Origin: Melastoma dodecandrum
Taxonomy: Eukaryota; Streptophyta; Magnoliopsida; Myrtales; Melastomataceae
Assembly (NCBI GenBank): GCA_029817715.1
Contig: JARUPY010000395.1
Location: forward strand, 992,001 to 1,056,000
Reading direction: 5' to 3'
DNA length: 64,000 nucleotides
Made by a program: the position numbers and the translations under genes. Positions within the stretch are counted from its first letter, which is position 1, and every line of letters begins with the position of its first letter. This document shows, one piece after another, positions 23,317 through 35,065 of the stretch. Below the pieces are notes generated by a model. It searched no databases. It saw nothing but the letters and a program-made list of their open reading frames with translations, and was not told where the DNA came from.

Positions 23317-24348
23317 GCAACCAGAAGATCTCCTCCGGATTCTTAGATTCTTTCTTTTATTCTATTTAGGTCCTTTAGATGATTCCCTAGTATAAATACT
23401 CAAACTTAAGGTTTACTAGGGTTAGAGAGGGGGTGGGAATTGGTATTCTTTGACGGCAAAAAGCTCGTGACAGGAGATTGGTGCCGGCGGAGACTTGCGA
23501 ATTCTTTTCTTTTTTTCTTTTAGATTTCAATTATGCTTTTATCTTTGATCTGGTTTTCGTATTGCATCGCTATGAACTAATTTCTTTGTTCTAGGACAAC
23601 GATGGAACCTCGTGTTCTTTTGTAATTGTTGAACCTTTCTTTATTATGATTTGAATTTCCATCGGTTGTTTATCCAATCCCGTGTTTAATGCGTATTAGC
23701 AGCCTGATCAACTGTTGATATTGATTCGATCACCTAGGGAGACTCGAGAGGGTAGTCTGGGTCAGATCGGGATTAGGATAACCTAAGGAACCTTCGAGTC
23801 GAGAGACCGGGTTTTAGTGTGAGAGTAGAAATACCGTGCACCTTGGGTAATCAAAGTAGGGTTAAATCGTAAAGGGCCTCCACTAGTTCTTTGCCTAGAC
23901 ATAGAGTAGAGAATTTGATACATGGGGGTACGTTCCCGGATATCCGAGAGGGTTATGGGGAGAGATTAGCGGCCTACAGTTAACAACCGATGAAATTCAA
24001 TAGTAATAAGAAGAGGGGATATGAGAGCATAAGTCATGATGGGAAATCGGTAGTCCTAGATCTTTAATTCGTATTGGTAATTCGATTCATTTTGCTGTTA
24101 GTTTATTTTCTCATCACTTACTTTGTTTACTTGACCTTGAATTTGGTTATCGAATTTGACGTTACAAGACCTAATTGATACTGATTCTCTGTGGGATCGA
24201 CCATTGCTTGCCCTTACTGCTTAGTTTGTGTGAACGAGGATTTGTTTTTGTTGCGTTGACGACGCGCATCATTCTCTAACCCCTACCCTCCGCTGATTTT
24301 TCTCCCCTGTCACTCTCCTTGCGCCCAAACGAACACAAGTGGCTAGCG

Positions 24349-24630
24349 ATGACGGAAGTCGAGTCTCCCCTGAGTCACCCCGGTCTCCATGCCCCGCCAC
24401 ATTTCCCGACTGCCAAGATAGCTTGGATCTCTATCTTGGCACTTATAATTCTTGGCTTTGCTGTTGCTGCTCTGTGGTACATGTTCAAGCCCGTGGGAGG
24501 TGGCGAGATGGGTGCCGCGGCAGCCCCTCATGTCGATCTCCAGGAAGTCATCTCCGACCCGTCCTATCCGGCAACCGATGACAGCGAAGACCACCCCTCG
24601 GCCACACCCGCCCCCTTCTCCATCGGCTAA
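24349..24630 (+). CDS. TMP: 93-residue single-pass membrane protein, only open full-length copy
   Basis: I do not recognise this family. ATG at 24,349 (MTEVESPLSHPGLHAPPHFP) gives 93 residues: a Pro/His-rich N-terminus, one hydrophobic segment at about residues 24-44 (IAWISILALIILGFAVAALWY), a short Lys-Pro turn, GGGEMG, then an acidic, Ser/Pro-rich tail ending PAPFSIG. No N-terminal signal peptide is seen, so a signal-anchor protein is likely; topology is not clear. Four relatives in the window are damaged (4,644; 29,856; 60,405; 62,863). The native 5' flank has been replaced by the retrotransposon 3' LTR, which ends 77 bp upstream, so any expression may depend on the LTR. A truncated neprosin follows about 225 bp downstream. 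Confidence 0.6.
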   Translation: MTEVESPLSHPGLHAPPHFPTAKIAWISILALIILGFAVAALWYMFKPVGGGEMGAAAAPHVDLQEVISDPSYPATDDSEDHPSATPAPFSIG

Positions 24631-24857
24631 GTTAGGCTAGTTTAAGGAATGACTGTTTGGATTTCAACGTGAATGTATTGAATAATTATGAAATGTATTA
24701 CTATTGAAAATGACCTTTTGTTATAAGGTTACGTTAGTGAAAAAAACATTAACATGAAAAATAAACATATTAGAATTTGGTACAATAAGCTATTTTATAA
24801 TTTTTAAATGTGAGTTCCTAAATGTTAAAATAGTAAGTAGCACAATGACAACTAGGC

Positions 24858-26112
24858 TGATTCGTCCACGGTGGCAGCGGAAAGCAGCGGGTCGGGTATC
24901 TTCTCTTTCGGACAAGGATGCCCCGATGGGACAATACCGATCCTAAGGACAACTAGACAAGATTTAATCAGTGAGAAATTACTTCGGCGCTTTTCTTCAA
25001 CCTTCTCTCAACCTTTCACCAGTCTAACCAGTGTAAGTTTAGATAGTATCGCAAAATATTAGAGGTGTCCGAATTTTTTGGGAGATCTATATGTTTCTCA
25101 AGTTTCAATCATTGATATAATGTTTACATGAAAAATTACTTATTTCCTTAGAACGAAAAGAATGTTTTTTTTATCTTGTCACATTATTTCACACAACACC
25201 ATTCAGCATGTGGGAATATCAGTCGCACGAGATCGCTTCTACGGTGCCAAAGCAGTGATAAACATTTGGTTTCCAGAGTGTAAGGGTGACCAATTCAGTG
25301 CATCCGTGATTCGATTAGCTAGTGGCCCTGGAATAGGCTATACGACTGGTATTTACATTGGATGGGTTTCTCCGGCGGTTTACGGAGATGATAATGCACA
25401 CCTTTTTACATGTTGGAAGTTAATTTTTAGCATGTAGATCTTATGTTATAACTTTTCATTCACATGCTGAAAAATGCGTCACCATTTGACCTCTGTTTAG
25501 GGGGGGTGATGGATCTACGGGATGTTATGATATGCGTTGCCCTGTTTCGTTCAGACTGATAACAGAATAGTTCTCGGAAGTGTTTTTAATAAGACTTCGG
25601 ATTACGGGGGAATTCAGCAGCTAGCTGATGTTCACATTACCCAGGTAAAGTCACAAGTACTGTAACAATTTTCTCGCTTTACACAGGAAACCCAGCATAC
25701 GTTACATTAGATCCGATTATGAACAATTTGGAGGATCCTGTTACTAAGAATTGGATATTGAGTCTTGGAAAGGAAGAAAGGAAAGCAGGATACTGGCCAA
25801 AAGAACTGTTTCCTCTTATGGCGGGAGAGACGGGTGCGACACGTCTGTCACTCGGTGGAATCACAATGCGAGGGATAGAGCAAGACTGGAGTCCTCTGAT
25901 GGGAAGCGGGTACAAGCCGGACAAAGACGTGACGCACTCCGCCATCATGATCCAGATATTCAGGAAATCATTCGGAATTCCGCTCTCCCATCGACTACAA
26001 AACAGACAACATCGTGGACAATTCAAAATGCTATGTCTTGAACAACTATGGACAGACTGATGACTATGGCTACTTGATGGCCTTCGGTGGACCTGGAGGA
26101 ACTAATTGTTGA
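24858..26112 (+). pseudogene. Neprosin-domain pseudogene A, unit 2 copy, 5'-truncated
   Basis: Homology starts abruptly at 24,858 inside the exon encoding SSTVAAESSGSGIFSFGQGC; the signal-peptide and propeptide exons and the start codon are missing, and unrelated sequence from the TMP 3' side abuts. That exon ends at a GTAAG donor at 25,032. The next exon follows acceptor ttcag near 25,206 (HVGISVARDRFYGAKAVINI). It then shares the lesions of the unit 1 copy (intron and codon lost after GIYIGW, donor lost, one-base deletion near 25,543, terminal block out of frame), ending with TGA at 26,110-26,112. Catalytic Glu positions are Tyr and Ile. Confidence 0.85.
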
Positions 26113-28856
26113 AAATTACAAAAGAAAGAAATAATATTTGGGGCCAAATTTGAAGGAGGAGATTATTTCAACTATATTTTCCATCTATTTATGCTCAAAT
26201 CTCTTATGAAAAAACCCATTGATTTGTCAACTACTTAGAATCATTCATCTAAAGTATATTTGTGAACTATTGATATTAGATTAAAAACCATTACAAGAAC
26301 CACAATATTGTCTCCAACTTAATGCATGATCATGATGCCAACCGACTACAGGGAGAATGGAATTTGTCGTAAAAAGATGAATTTTATCATCATAAATACG
26401 AGGGATACATAAAAAATTAATCAAATAATTTCCCCAAGAATAGAAAGTAAATATTTTGTTTAACTAAATCAACTGCATCCACAAGAAACCAAGTAGTAAC
26501 TAAGATGAATACATCAGATTATTTCGAAAATTAGATATAAGGGGGGACGGGGGAGGTTCTACTTAAATGAAAGAAACTATATTGTAAACAACAGAGCTCC
26601 ATCACTTGATTGACTGGGATTGTTCTTCTCTAAATGCCCTAATCGAATTAAAGCAGCCTTAATTGTGACTGGGAGCACCTGGGAAAATGAAAAGGTAAAT
26701 TTGCAACATTATTGTTTATGTTTTCGGATTTGTCGCGGTACGGGATGAATCTTCACATGTTGCAAATAACAAGAATATATACTGTGTTTTTTTAGTGGTT
26801 GGTTATAGACTTTGCAATTTTTTGGTAATATCCTAACATCATTGACTTAAAGGCCAACAAAATGAACATATGTTATGGAAGCTAAGCTTCCCGGAACCAC
26901 CTAGGCAACGACACAAACAAAACATATGCCCCCCTTCCTCTTGTTGTCCTTCCCCTTACTCTCAAGGTAATTACTTTTGGCCATGATTCTAGAGGCACAA
27001 CATACTATTGTATTGTTTATTGGTCATCATGGCCAATCGGAGTTGTTCTTTCTGCAGGATTGCTTATGCTTTTGCAGTCCTCCTGTTATGACTTTGATGT
27101 CCACATACTTTGCAAAGAGAGTCAAAAAGAAAATGTCTCAAATCCGAAATGTGAGTCGTGGATTACGTATAGAAACTTTGCAAGTGCATCCCTAGTGTCG
27201 AAATTCTTGAGCAAGAAAAATCGTTACATTGTATTTCTGTTGTATGCATTGTGCAAGGAGAGTCTGTTAACTCTCAAGTTTTAAGCCTTTTTTTTTTACA
27301 CTGGCGACGTTGGTTCGAGTAGATAATAAGTTATAATTTTTGTTCATGATGAATTTCAAATAGGGGTGCAATTCGGAAGGAGAAATTATGTAAAAATTTC
27401 ACGGGATGGCAATTATTTAACAAGTTTAACAAGAAGAAAATACATGATGTAATAAGATAATATTAAATAATTTTATTTTTGAAATAATCAGTTTTTTAAA
27501 TATAAAAAACTGAAAATAAAATAAAAATTAGGCTGACAACATTTAAAAAAAAAATTGCAAACTTTCTTAAGTCAAGAAAATAAAGGTAAAAGTTGCTAAC
27601 TCGTTACACAGATTTCAAGATAATGTTATCATCCTTTATAAAAAAAGAAATTGCTAAAATAATAATTTCATTAAAAAAATTTATCAAAATATGTATTTGT
27701 AAATATAAGCAGGCTCCTTTCATCTAGTTTCATTAAAAAATTTTATCAAAAATATGTATGTTGTTTCCTAAAATTCTGATGCAAACTCCCGTGCGTGAAT
27801 GTAAAATATATCATATATTATTATTAATTACAGTTTATCTATTACAATTCAATCGCAACTTATAACTTAATTTCATAAATCAAATAATTTCTTTATTAGG
27901 ACGACTCTATTTTGTAATTTGATTTTGAGAGGTATCATACATCGTTCTATTTTTTATTCATTAACTCATTTACTTGTGGGTTTTATGTCATCACTATCCA
28001 ATGATGTTCTGTTCAATGCATTTATTCTATGTATTTCGTTTTCTTTTCATTTTTAACATATTTTATGGCCTATAAATTAACTCCGTTAATCTTGTTTCTT
28101 TCTTGTAAAAATCTTATGTTTGATATGAATGAACTCCCAAAATCATCACATTTTTTTTGTATTAATAGGAGCATTGTTGTTGTTTTTTCTTTTCAAATTC
28201 TCATGAATGATTTGGTGGTTGTGTTTTCTGTGAGCACTAAGTATTTATTTATTTTTATAGATATTATACAGTTGACATAAATATTAAAGATTTTGTTAAA
28301 GCTTAATTAAACTTTGACGTTGACCATAATCACATACATGGTTATTCTGCGAAAATCACGGCACGAAAATTGAAATAATTTAATGAAAAACTGAGATAAG
28401 ATGATCTCAAGTAAAATCGGACTTGTTACTCTTAGCCCAACCACATCCACAGGGTGAGAGTTACGAAGACCGGATTTCTGATGCGGGGTGGAAACCTTCG
28501 AGTTTGACTGTGTACGAGGAGACCAGTTTGATTCGTCAAGGCTACAAAATTGCCTATATTGACTTGATCGAATCCACTCGACACAAAGAAAGACATGACA
28601 TTATATAACAAAGATAAATCATCTCCTGCGGTGAGCAGTTCTCGTGCATAAACAATGATAAAAAATGCCCCATTTAGGCCAAATTTTGTCTAATCGAACT
28701 GATTGAGTTATATCCACACTTCTTATAACTCTATGCGAAGCAAGTTATATTTCAAACTACTTATAACAATACTTCTTTCATAATGCTTTTGTTCATATCA
28801 ATTTATTGACCTTTACATCAAGACAATGAGGCATGTTTTTCTCGTAATATTACTTA
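26113..28856. other. Intergenic (unit 2), counterpart of 881-3,639
   Basis: Near-identical to unit 1, with small indels around 28,050-28,300 that change the short open frames. No gene is seen. Confidence 0.6.
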
Positions 28857-29365
28857 AATAAGAGGACACGCGACATCTTTATTTCTTACCTTGTTCGAGC
28901 TGGACCAGCGCCATATTGCACGTCTTGATCCCAACCAGAATAAGCTGGCCGATGCAATTGTATGTACCACCAGCTTGTGATTGTCCACTATAGCCCAACC
29001 CATGGCAAAGCTAGTAAATATTCCATCTGCTAGCCAGCCGTTTTGATATTTGTAAGGACAAAGATATAACATCTGTGTCACGAGTTAACTGGCATCGACG
29101 AGTACTAAGGGGATCCATTCGTAAGTTTATTTTAAAAAAGGCAACGAGCATTTCCTTTCCGCCTGTGTCCCGTAGATGTTAAAAATGATAAACATAATCT
29201 CCGCCGAAGAACGTTGAAGCAATTATTGATAATTACGAACGTACATCGAAAAAACATTTGCCACCGATGCCATAAACTGTTCAGTTCGACTATATCGGTT
29301 GTTCATTTACATCTAGCTTTCAGGCACGTGGTTAGCCTCGGCTTCGATAATGTACGTTAACGAAT
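28857..29365 (+). pseudogene. Gnk2-like ghost locus (unit 2)
   Basis: Counterpart of 3,640-4,150: Gnk2 upstream sequence joined directly to Gnk2 3' flank, with the coding sequence missing and the same filler (acatctagctttcaggcac near 29,308). The deletion therefore predates the tandem duplication. Confidence 0.6.
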
Positions 29366-29855
29366 AAATTTAATCATCATCAAGTTTTAGTCCCTTTTAG
29401 TCTCCTTTGCAAATGGTCTCTGGCTATGCTTCAAAATCAAATGTTTAGAGTCAGATTTGGGGTGAAACACTTTACGTTAACTTTTGTAGTTCATGCTATT
29501 TAATTTGTCGGTTTAATTTGGAAGACATGAGCAAATAATGTGACAGTCAGTTATGCCCTAATTGAGACCACCCGACTTAAACTATCTCCTTATTTATTTT
29601 CAGTGGTGGGACAACGTGTGTGAGGGTACACGTGGTGGTAATTAATTTTGTCATCAGTCACCCCTGCCAACGCCAATGGATTCAATTGTCCCAACCCTCT
29701 CAACCAGGAGATAATCTGGGATAGAGGACCAACTCCCTTCCTTTGGACGTGGTAAGAAAACTTTCATATCCTTTCTTGTTCTCTAACCCCTACCCTCCGC
29801 TGATTTTTCTCCCCTGTCACTCTCCTTGCGGCCAGACGAACACAAGCGGCCAGCG
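29366..29855. other. 5' flank of the TMP copy (unit 2)
   Basis: As 4,151-4,643 but without the 22-bp slippage insert. No gene is seen. Confidence 0.5.
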
Positions 29856-30140
29856 ATGCCGGCAGCCGAGTCTCCCATGAGCCTCCCCAGCGATCTCCTT
29901 GCTCATCCACCTTTCCCGACCGCTGCGATCGCTGGGATCACCGTCGGCACAGTCCTTCTTCTTGGATTTGTAGCATTTGCCCTGTGGTACAAATTCAAGC
30001 TCATGGGAGGCGGCGAGATGGGTGCCGAGGCAGCCCCTCATGTCGATGTCTAGGAAGTCATCTCCGAAGCATCCTATCCGGAGACCGATGGCGACCAAGA
30101 CCACCCCTTGGCCGCACCAGCTCCCTTCTCCATCGGCTAA
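29856..30140 (+). pseudogene. TMP, amber-interrupted copy (unit 2)
   Basis: ATG at 29,856 opens 65 codons with the same membrane segment as 4,644. The same CAG-to-TAG stop is at 30,051-30,053, and the frame continues homologously to TAA at 30,138. It differs from unit 1 by a longer leader before the ATG and a few substitutions (for example MSLPSDL for MNLPSDL). Confidence 0.6.
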
Positions 30141-32103
30141 GATAGGCTTAGTAATGATTTTGAGTATTTTATAATATAAATCCAATTAAAAAAAAAAGCA
30201 TGTAATGATGTTTGAGCAACGCCAGTGGCATCAGGGTACTAAATGGAAATATCTTTATTTTGTCTTTTCAATGGTTAATTTTTTTCACCATATCTCTTTA
30301 TTAATTGACCCGAAACAAACATCATAAATGTCTCGACCTTGTTCAATTGCTTTCCCAATTGCTTACCCAATTGCTTACCCAATTGCTTTCCAATTTATAA
30401 TATAAATCTCAAGTTGTGTATAAAGGAGTGCTTTATACACAAACTTTTCACGTTGTGTATAAAGGAATAAGAAGAAACCATCGGGCCGCCGCTTGAGTAA
30501 AGTCGTCCACGTCCTTCGATGGGAATCAGGGTGCTTGACCAGTTCGATAAAAGACAAGTGTTCAGTCATGTCAGGAGAAGACATTATGCTCGTACAGATA
30601 AGACTACTTGGCAGTAAAATTAGTAAATCAGGAGGGTGTTGACACAAGAAGCCTTCAACGATATGTGGTTTCGACAAAAAAGGATGGCGAATGTCCGTTT
30701 GAGGAGTCGAGGGTATGAGGTGATCAAGGGCAGTGGATCTTCGAGGACACAAACTGATCGAGAGGCAGAATGGATCGAGGATGGGTTGAAGAGACACGCC
30801 CTTGGATACATAGCATGACAGCGACCACCTTGATAAAAAATTCTCGAAGCAGATGAAGAGTTTTATATTTAACTTAACATTAGGAGTCGTAATGGATGAC
30901 AATTGTGAGGCGTATGGTATTCCTATCACTAAGTGTTTGTATTAGTATAAATAGTCATTTACTATACCTTTGAATAATCATCCGCCAACAGTACCGGACA
31001 ACCATTTGATGGACCTCATTTTACTTTTACTTATCAACACCTCATTTGACTTTTACTTCTTATTTCGTTATCGATTAACCGCCGTTGGTGTCAGATGCTT
31101 GCGCCATTTTTCCTCCATCGGGAACTTGAATCACCCCATCCCGTTCTCGTGATCAATCATGGAGTTCAACGTCAATGTACTTGGAAAGGGTTAATGTCGC
31201 GGTTCGAAAAGGGAATTATAAGCAAGAAACTTCCAGCAACTCCCTCCCTTCTCAATTCGTTAGCCTTGATCGCTTGCTTATATTTCTTAATTTATGCCAC
31301 ACATATCCCAATATTTTTATTTTTGTATTTGAAGGTTTATTAATAAATGATTTACTCATTTTTATTTTCCTTTTTTGGGTGGCTCAGACATAATAAATTA
31401 TTCGAGTTTGATGCATAAATAATTAATGAAACTCTACAAAGCATCGCAACACATAGTTTGGAAGGAGTAATCGGGGAAAGCATGGAATTTGAAGAAACTT
31501 CACATTGCGGATATGTTTGTAGATATATCTGTTAGTGTGTATATATGTGACAAGACATTTTGTATTGTATGTGAATAGTTGATAATATCTAAGACACTCT
31601 GTCATCTAATCTCGCGGAGCAAGGGAGTTGAAACCTTGTGTCTAGGTGAGATCATATCCGGGTAGTCAGTTGATTCGGAGTTATGATTATGGAGAATGAG
31701 ATTTTGTTGTAACATTTTGTAAGAGTTGAAAAAAGAGAAATCATTATCATTTACTAATAAAACATTAATTTGATAAATAAAACTAGTTTACAAGGAGACA
31801 TTGGCTATGGCTAAGACAATTTTGAGTTCCTAAATGTTAAAATAAAAGGTCATAGTAATAGCAATATTAGAGTGAAATAACATAAAAACATTTCATGAAT
31901 GGAAATAGGATACGGATAGAATTACAATCGAAAAATGATGAGTACCACATAAATGGCGGGCTAGTTTTGAAAAATAAACCTAATCAATCAAGAGAGAAAA
32001 CAAAGTAAAAGGTTAATGTAGGCCCCTGAATTTCTATGTAAAGAAAGTTAGTGCATTGAATGCAATTTATATCCTTTTTTTAGGCCCTCAACAGTCATCA
32101 TAA
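30141..32103. other. Intergenic (unit 2), counterpart of 4,929-6,880
   Basis: Includes the four-copy version of the 12-bp minisatellite (30,344-30,391) and the decayed conserved segment at 30,375-31,393. A 184-codon minus-strand frame (30,375-30,929) is open here but broken in unit 1 and lacks a recognisable domain; I do not call it a gene. Confidence 0.45.
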
Positions 32104-32206
32104 TCGTCTTGGACAATTCAAAATGCTATGGCTTGAACAACTATGGACAGACTGATGACTACGGATATTTGATCACCTTCGATGGACCCGGAGGACCTAA
32201 TTGTTG
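32104..32206 (+). pseudogene. Neprosin C-terminal fragment (unit 2)
   Basis: Counterpart of 6,881-6,983, retaining CYGLNNYGQTDDYGY and the terminal GPGGPNC-stop. The remainder of the gene is absent. Confidence 0.75.
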
Positions 32207-33438
32207 AAAAATTACAAAAAAAAATAATAATAAGTAATATTTGGGACCAAATTTGGAGGAGGAGATTATTTCAACTATAGTTTTCCATCTATTTTTTGCA
32301 AGAGTGACAAAAATCTTTTATGAAAAACCCATTGATTGGTCAACTACTTAGAATCATTCATCTAAAGCATATTATTTGTCAACTATTGACATTAGATTAA
32401 AAACCATTACAAGAACCACAATGTTGTCTCCAAAAGGAGGGAACCTGAATATTGTGCTCCAACAACAATATCTATAGATCTCCGTATAGATAATATACGA
32501 ATCACAATTGACTTCATCTGCTCTGATCGTTCTCATTCGACTACAGTGACTAAGATGAATACATCAGATCATTTCGAAAATTAGATATAAGGAAACTCCC
32601 AACGGCTAGGCCACAAGTACAGATTCTATGAGTGCTAACATGGAGTAAATGTTGTCCTATGTGGTTTGCTCTGCTAGAGATCTTATGTAGAATTAAAAAA
32701 CCCGTTAACAAGGATTAATAGGAAGGGGATTGTTCTTCTCCAAATCGAATCAAAGCAGCCCTAATTGTCACTGAGAGCACCTGGGAAAATGAAAGAAAGT
32801 AAATTTGCAACCGAAGGAGGGTTGCAATGTCACATATGGGATACGAGGAACCTAAGTCGTCGATTCTTTCGGTTGTAAGCTAGTGATGACATTATTGTTT
32901 ATGTTTTTGGATTTGTCGCTCTACGTGATGAATCTTTGTGTTGTTAATAACAAGAATATATACTATAGTTTCTTTTTTGAGTGGTTGGTTATAGACTTCC
33001 TTATTTTCTTTTGGTAATATCTTAACAACCAACACCATCGACTTAAAGGCCAACGAAACGAGCATATGTTATAGAAGAAGCTAAGCTTCCCGGAACCACC
33101 AAAGCAACGACACAAACAAAACATATGCCCCCCTTCCTCTTGTTGTCCTTCCCCTTCCCCTCAAGGTAATTTATTTTGTCCATGATTCTAGAGGCACAAC
33201 AAATTATTGTATCGTTTATAGGTCGGAATTGTTCTTTCTTTCTGCAAGATTGCTTATGCTTTTGTAGTCCTGCTGTTATGACTTTGATGTCCGCATACTT
33301 TGCAAGTCATACGCATTAATCTCCCTGAAATTGAGCGTACAACAAAAATTGAGTTTATTTTGCCTAAATTATATAAACATAAGGTGCAATAGCAATATCA
33401 AATGGTTTTACAACTTTATATAAACCTAGGTGAGGGCC
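32207..33438. other. Intergenic (unit 2)
   Basis: Neprosin 3' flank, then AT-rich sequence matching 6,984-8,205. GGGCC at 33,434-33,438 is the left target-site duplication of the solo LTR. Confidence 0.5.
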
Positions 33439-34291
33439 TGATACAAAGACGGACGACAACTTATCCCCGTCGACGCGCAGCAAGAGAGGCGTCATTTTAC
33501 TCGCCTGCGACTGAGCTATGATTGCGCTTCAGCACGTGCGACTCGACGAGTGCGACTCAAGGAGGCGCGACTTGCGACTCGACGAGTGCGACTCAAGGAG
33601 GTGCGACGTGCGACTCGACGAGTGCGACTCAAGGAGGTGCGACTTGACATCATCAGCGACTGAGCAACGAAGAGTCGGCCAAGCCAAGAGTATCGAAGAT
33701 GAAGAGCCTCGAGGAAGCTGAATCAATTCGCATTCCTCATTTATGCATTTGTCATTCATGCTTTGCATTTACTTTGTTTCATTTACAATAAGCCATTTAT
33801 GGCTCGTCCATGACTCTTGCCTTGCATACATCTAGCCTAGGGTCATTTCATGCATTTAAGTTCCTTCTTCAGGTGTTCCCTATATAATGGGCACCTTGTA
33901 CTCATTTGGAGGGAGCTTGAATCAAATTATAAACCCTTATCAGACTTAGTGTCTTTTATCCGAAGTGAGTGGATTCTCCTTCAAAACCTCATTCTTCATT
34001 TGCTGGATTTCCAAGTGCGGATTGAGTAGAGTGTATCAACCGGTGGTGGTGTATCTGTATCCTCCGTGTTGTGCCTCGCCCTCGTCTTGTTCGTGGTGGT
34101 GTATCTGTATCTACGGCCAAACGAGTTCATCCGAGTGTAGGTTGAATCTCTACCTATTTCTCCCATTTCCAGCCACACCCATTATACACTACCTTCCGTC
34201 CATACCGAACGTCACCCATTCCCTGTCATTCTTTGGCGTTCCCCTTACTTTTGGGTTTAGGAATCATCTATTCCTTACCGTCCCCGCATCA
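33439..34291 (+). mobile_element. Solo LTR (853 bp) with 5-bp target duplication, unit 2 only
   Basis: Begins TGATACAAAG and ends CCCCGCATCA. Flanked by GGGCC on both sides (33,434-33,438 and 34,292-34,296), while unit 1 has a single GGGCC at 8,201-8,205, the clean empty site. A likely promoter is the ttcctatataatggg stretch near 33,880. No internal retroelement domain is present, so it is a solo LTR left by LTR-LTR recombination, or less likely a very small non-autonomous element. It is unrelated in sequence to the Athila LTRs. Confidence 0.88.
33537..33644 (+). repeat. Three 36-bp tandem repeats in the solo LTR
   Basis: Units start at 33,537, 33,573 and 33,609 (tgcgactcgacgagtgcgac...). 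Because 36 is a multiple of three, they create a repetitive but meaningless open frame (RLDECDSRRCD). Within U3 they may be regulatory repeats. Confidence 0.85.
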
Positions 34292-34296
34292 GGGCC

Positions 34297-34999
34297 CAAA
34301 GTGAGTGAATAGTAATAAAAGAGTAGTTTAAAAAATAGAAAGTTGGCTCAAAGTTAGGTCTTTAATCATATTTCATGCCATCATGATTGGACGAAGGATA
34401 AAAAGTGAAACATCTCACCACTGATCACGATTCAATGAAAGCAAAAGCTTATCATGGCATGCCCATTGTTCTAGTCCGAGATAACGAAGTTCCCATCTCT
34501 AATTGGATGTATCCCTTTTCTCCAGTTATTTCTCGTACGATTTTCTTATTTTTTTTAGCCTGCTTTCCATGTTTGTATTATTTTATATAGTTTGACATGA
34601 CCCTCAAGCGGAACCACGCTAATACCGTGTTGAAACATCATCAACTGACCTAAAAAATTACGTGATAATGTACGTTAACAAATAAATTAAATCATCATCA
34701 ATTTTTAGTCCCCTTGAGTCTCCTTTGCAAATGGTCTAAGGCTATCCTTCAGAACCAAATCTTTGGAATCAGAATTGGGGGGAAACACCTTACGTTAACT
34801 TTTGTAGTTCATGCTATTTAACTTGTTCGTTTGATTTGGAGGACATGAGCAAATATTGTAGGAGTTGAATAAGCCATTCGTTCATTTAATTTCAGTGGTT
34901 GGATGGTGTAACAGAGTGGTGGTAATTAATTTTGTCACCAGTCACCTTGATGCCAAGGCCAACAAGCTGCAGAGAATCAATTGTCTCAGCCCTCTCAAC
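34297..34999. other. Conserved segment plus Gnk2 3'-flank and TMP 5'-flank remnants (unit 2)
   Basis: Counterpart of 8,206-8,942, with a small deletion near 34,568. It runs directly into a neprosin 3' fragment. No gene is seen. Confidence 0.5.
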
Positions 35000-35065
35000 C
35001 ATGGAAAGAATGATGACTATGGATACTTGATCGCCTTTGGTTGACCCGGAGGAACTAATTGTTGA
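35000..35065 (+). pseudogene. Neprosin terminal fragment (unit 2)
   Basis: Encodes DDYGYLIAFG followed by an in-frame TGA (the first Gly-Pro codon changed), then GGTNC-stop. It is fused to TMP 5'-flank sequence, as in unit 1 at 8,943. Confidence 0.65.

Larger units (their letters stand above)
13501..24271 (+). mobile_element. Athila-type Ty3/gypsy LTR retrotransposon, 5' LTR truncated
   Basis: The order is 5' LTR (truncated), tRNA-Asp primer site, gag, protease-RT-RNase H-integrase, a separate sense-strand ORF, polypurine tract and full 3' LTR. The order PR-RT-RH-INT is Ty3/gypsy. The tRNA-Asp primer site, the DLGAS protease, the absence of an integrase chromodomain and an extra sense ORF after pol point to the Athila lineage of the Tat/Athila group. 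The two LTRs differ at about 30 positions over ~1.04 kb by my count. There is no target duplication across the ends, because the left end was lost at the junction with neprosin B. Probably non-autonomous now: gag is frameshifted and the integrase catalytic Glu is Lys. Confidence 0.93.
22943..24271 (+). repeat. 3' LTR, full length (1,329 bp)
   Basis: Begins TGAT and ends ATCA. TATA box tataaata at 23,391-23,398. Its downstream half matches the 5' LTR. The base after the end begins TTCTC, which should be the target-site duplication; the expected partner is not in the window because the 5' LTR is cut. It ends 77 bp before the ATG of the intact TMP gene. Confidence 0.92.

Noticed and set aside
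30375..30929. 184-codon minus-strand frame in unit 2
   Set aside because: Broken in unit 1 and lacking any recognisable domain; probably chance within a decayed segment.
33518..33721. Repetitive 67-codon frame (RLDECDSRRCD repeats)
   Set aside because: Lies in the solo LTR and results from three 36-bp tandem repeats; not a gene.
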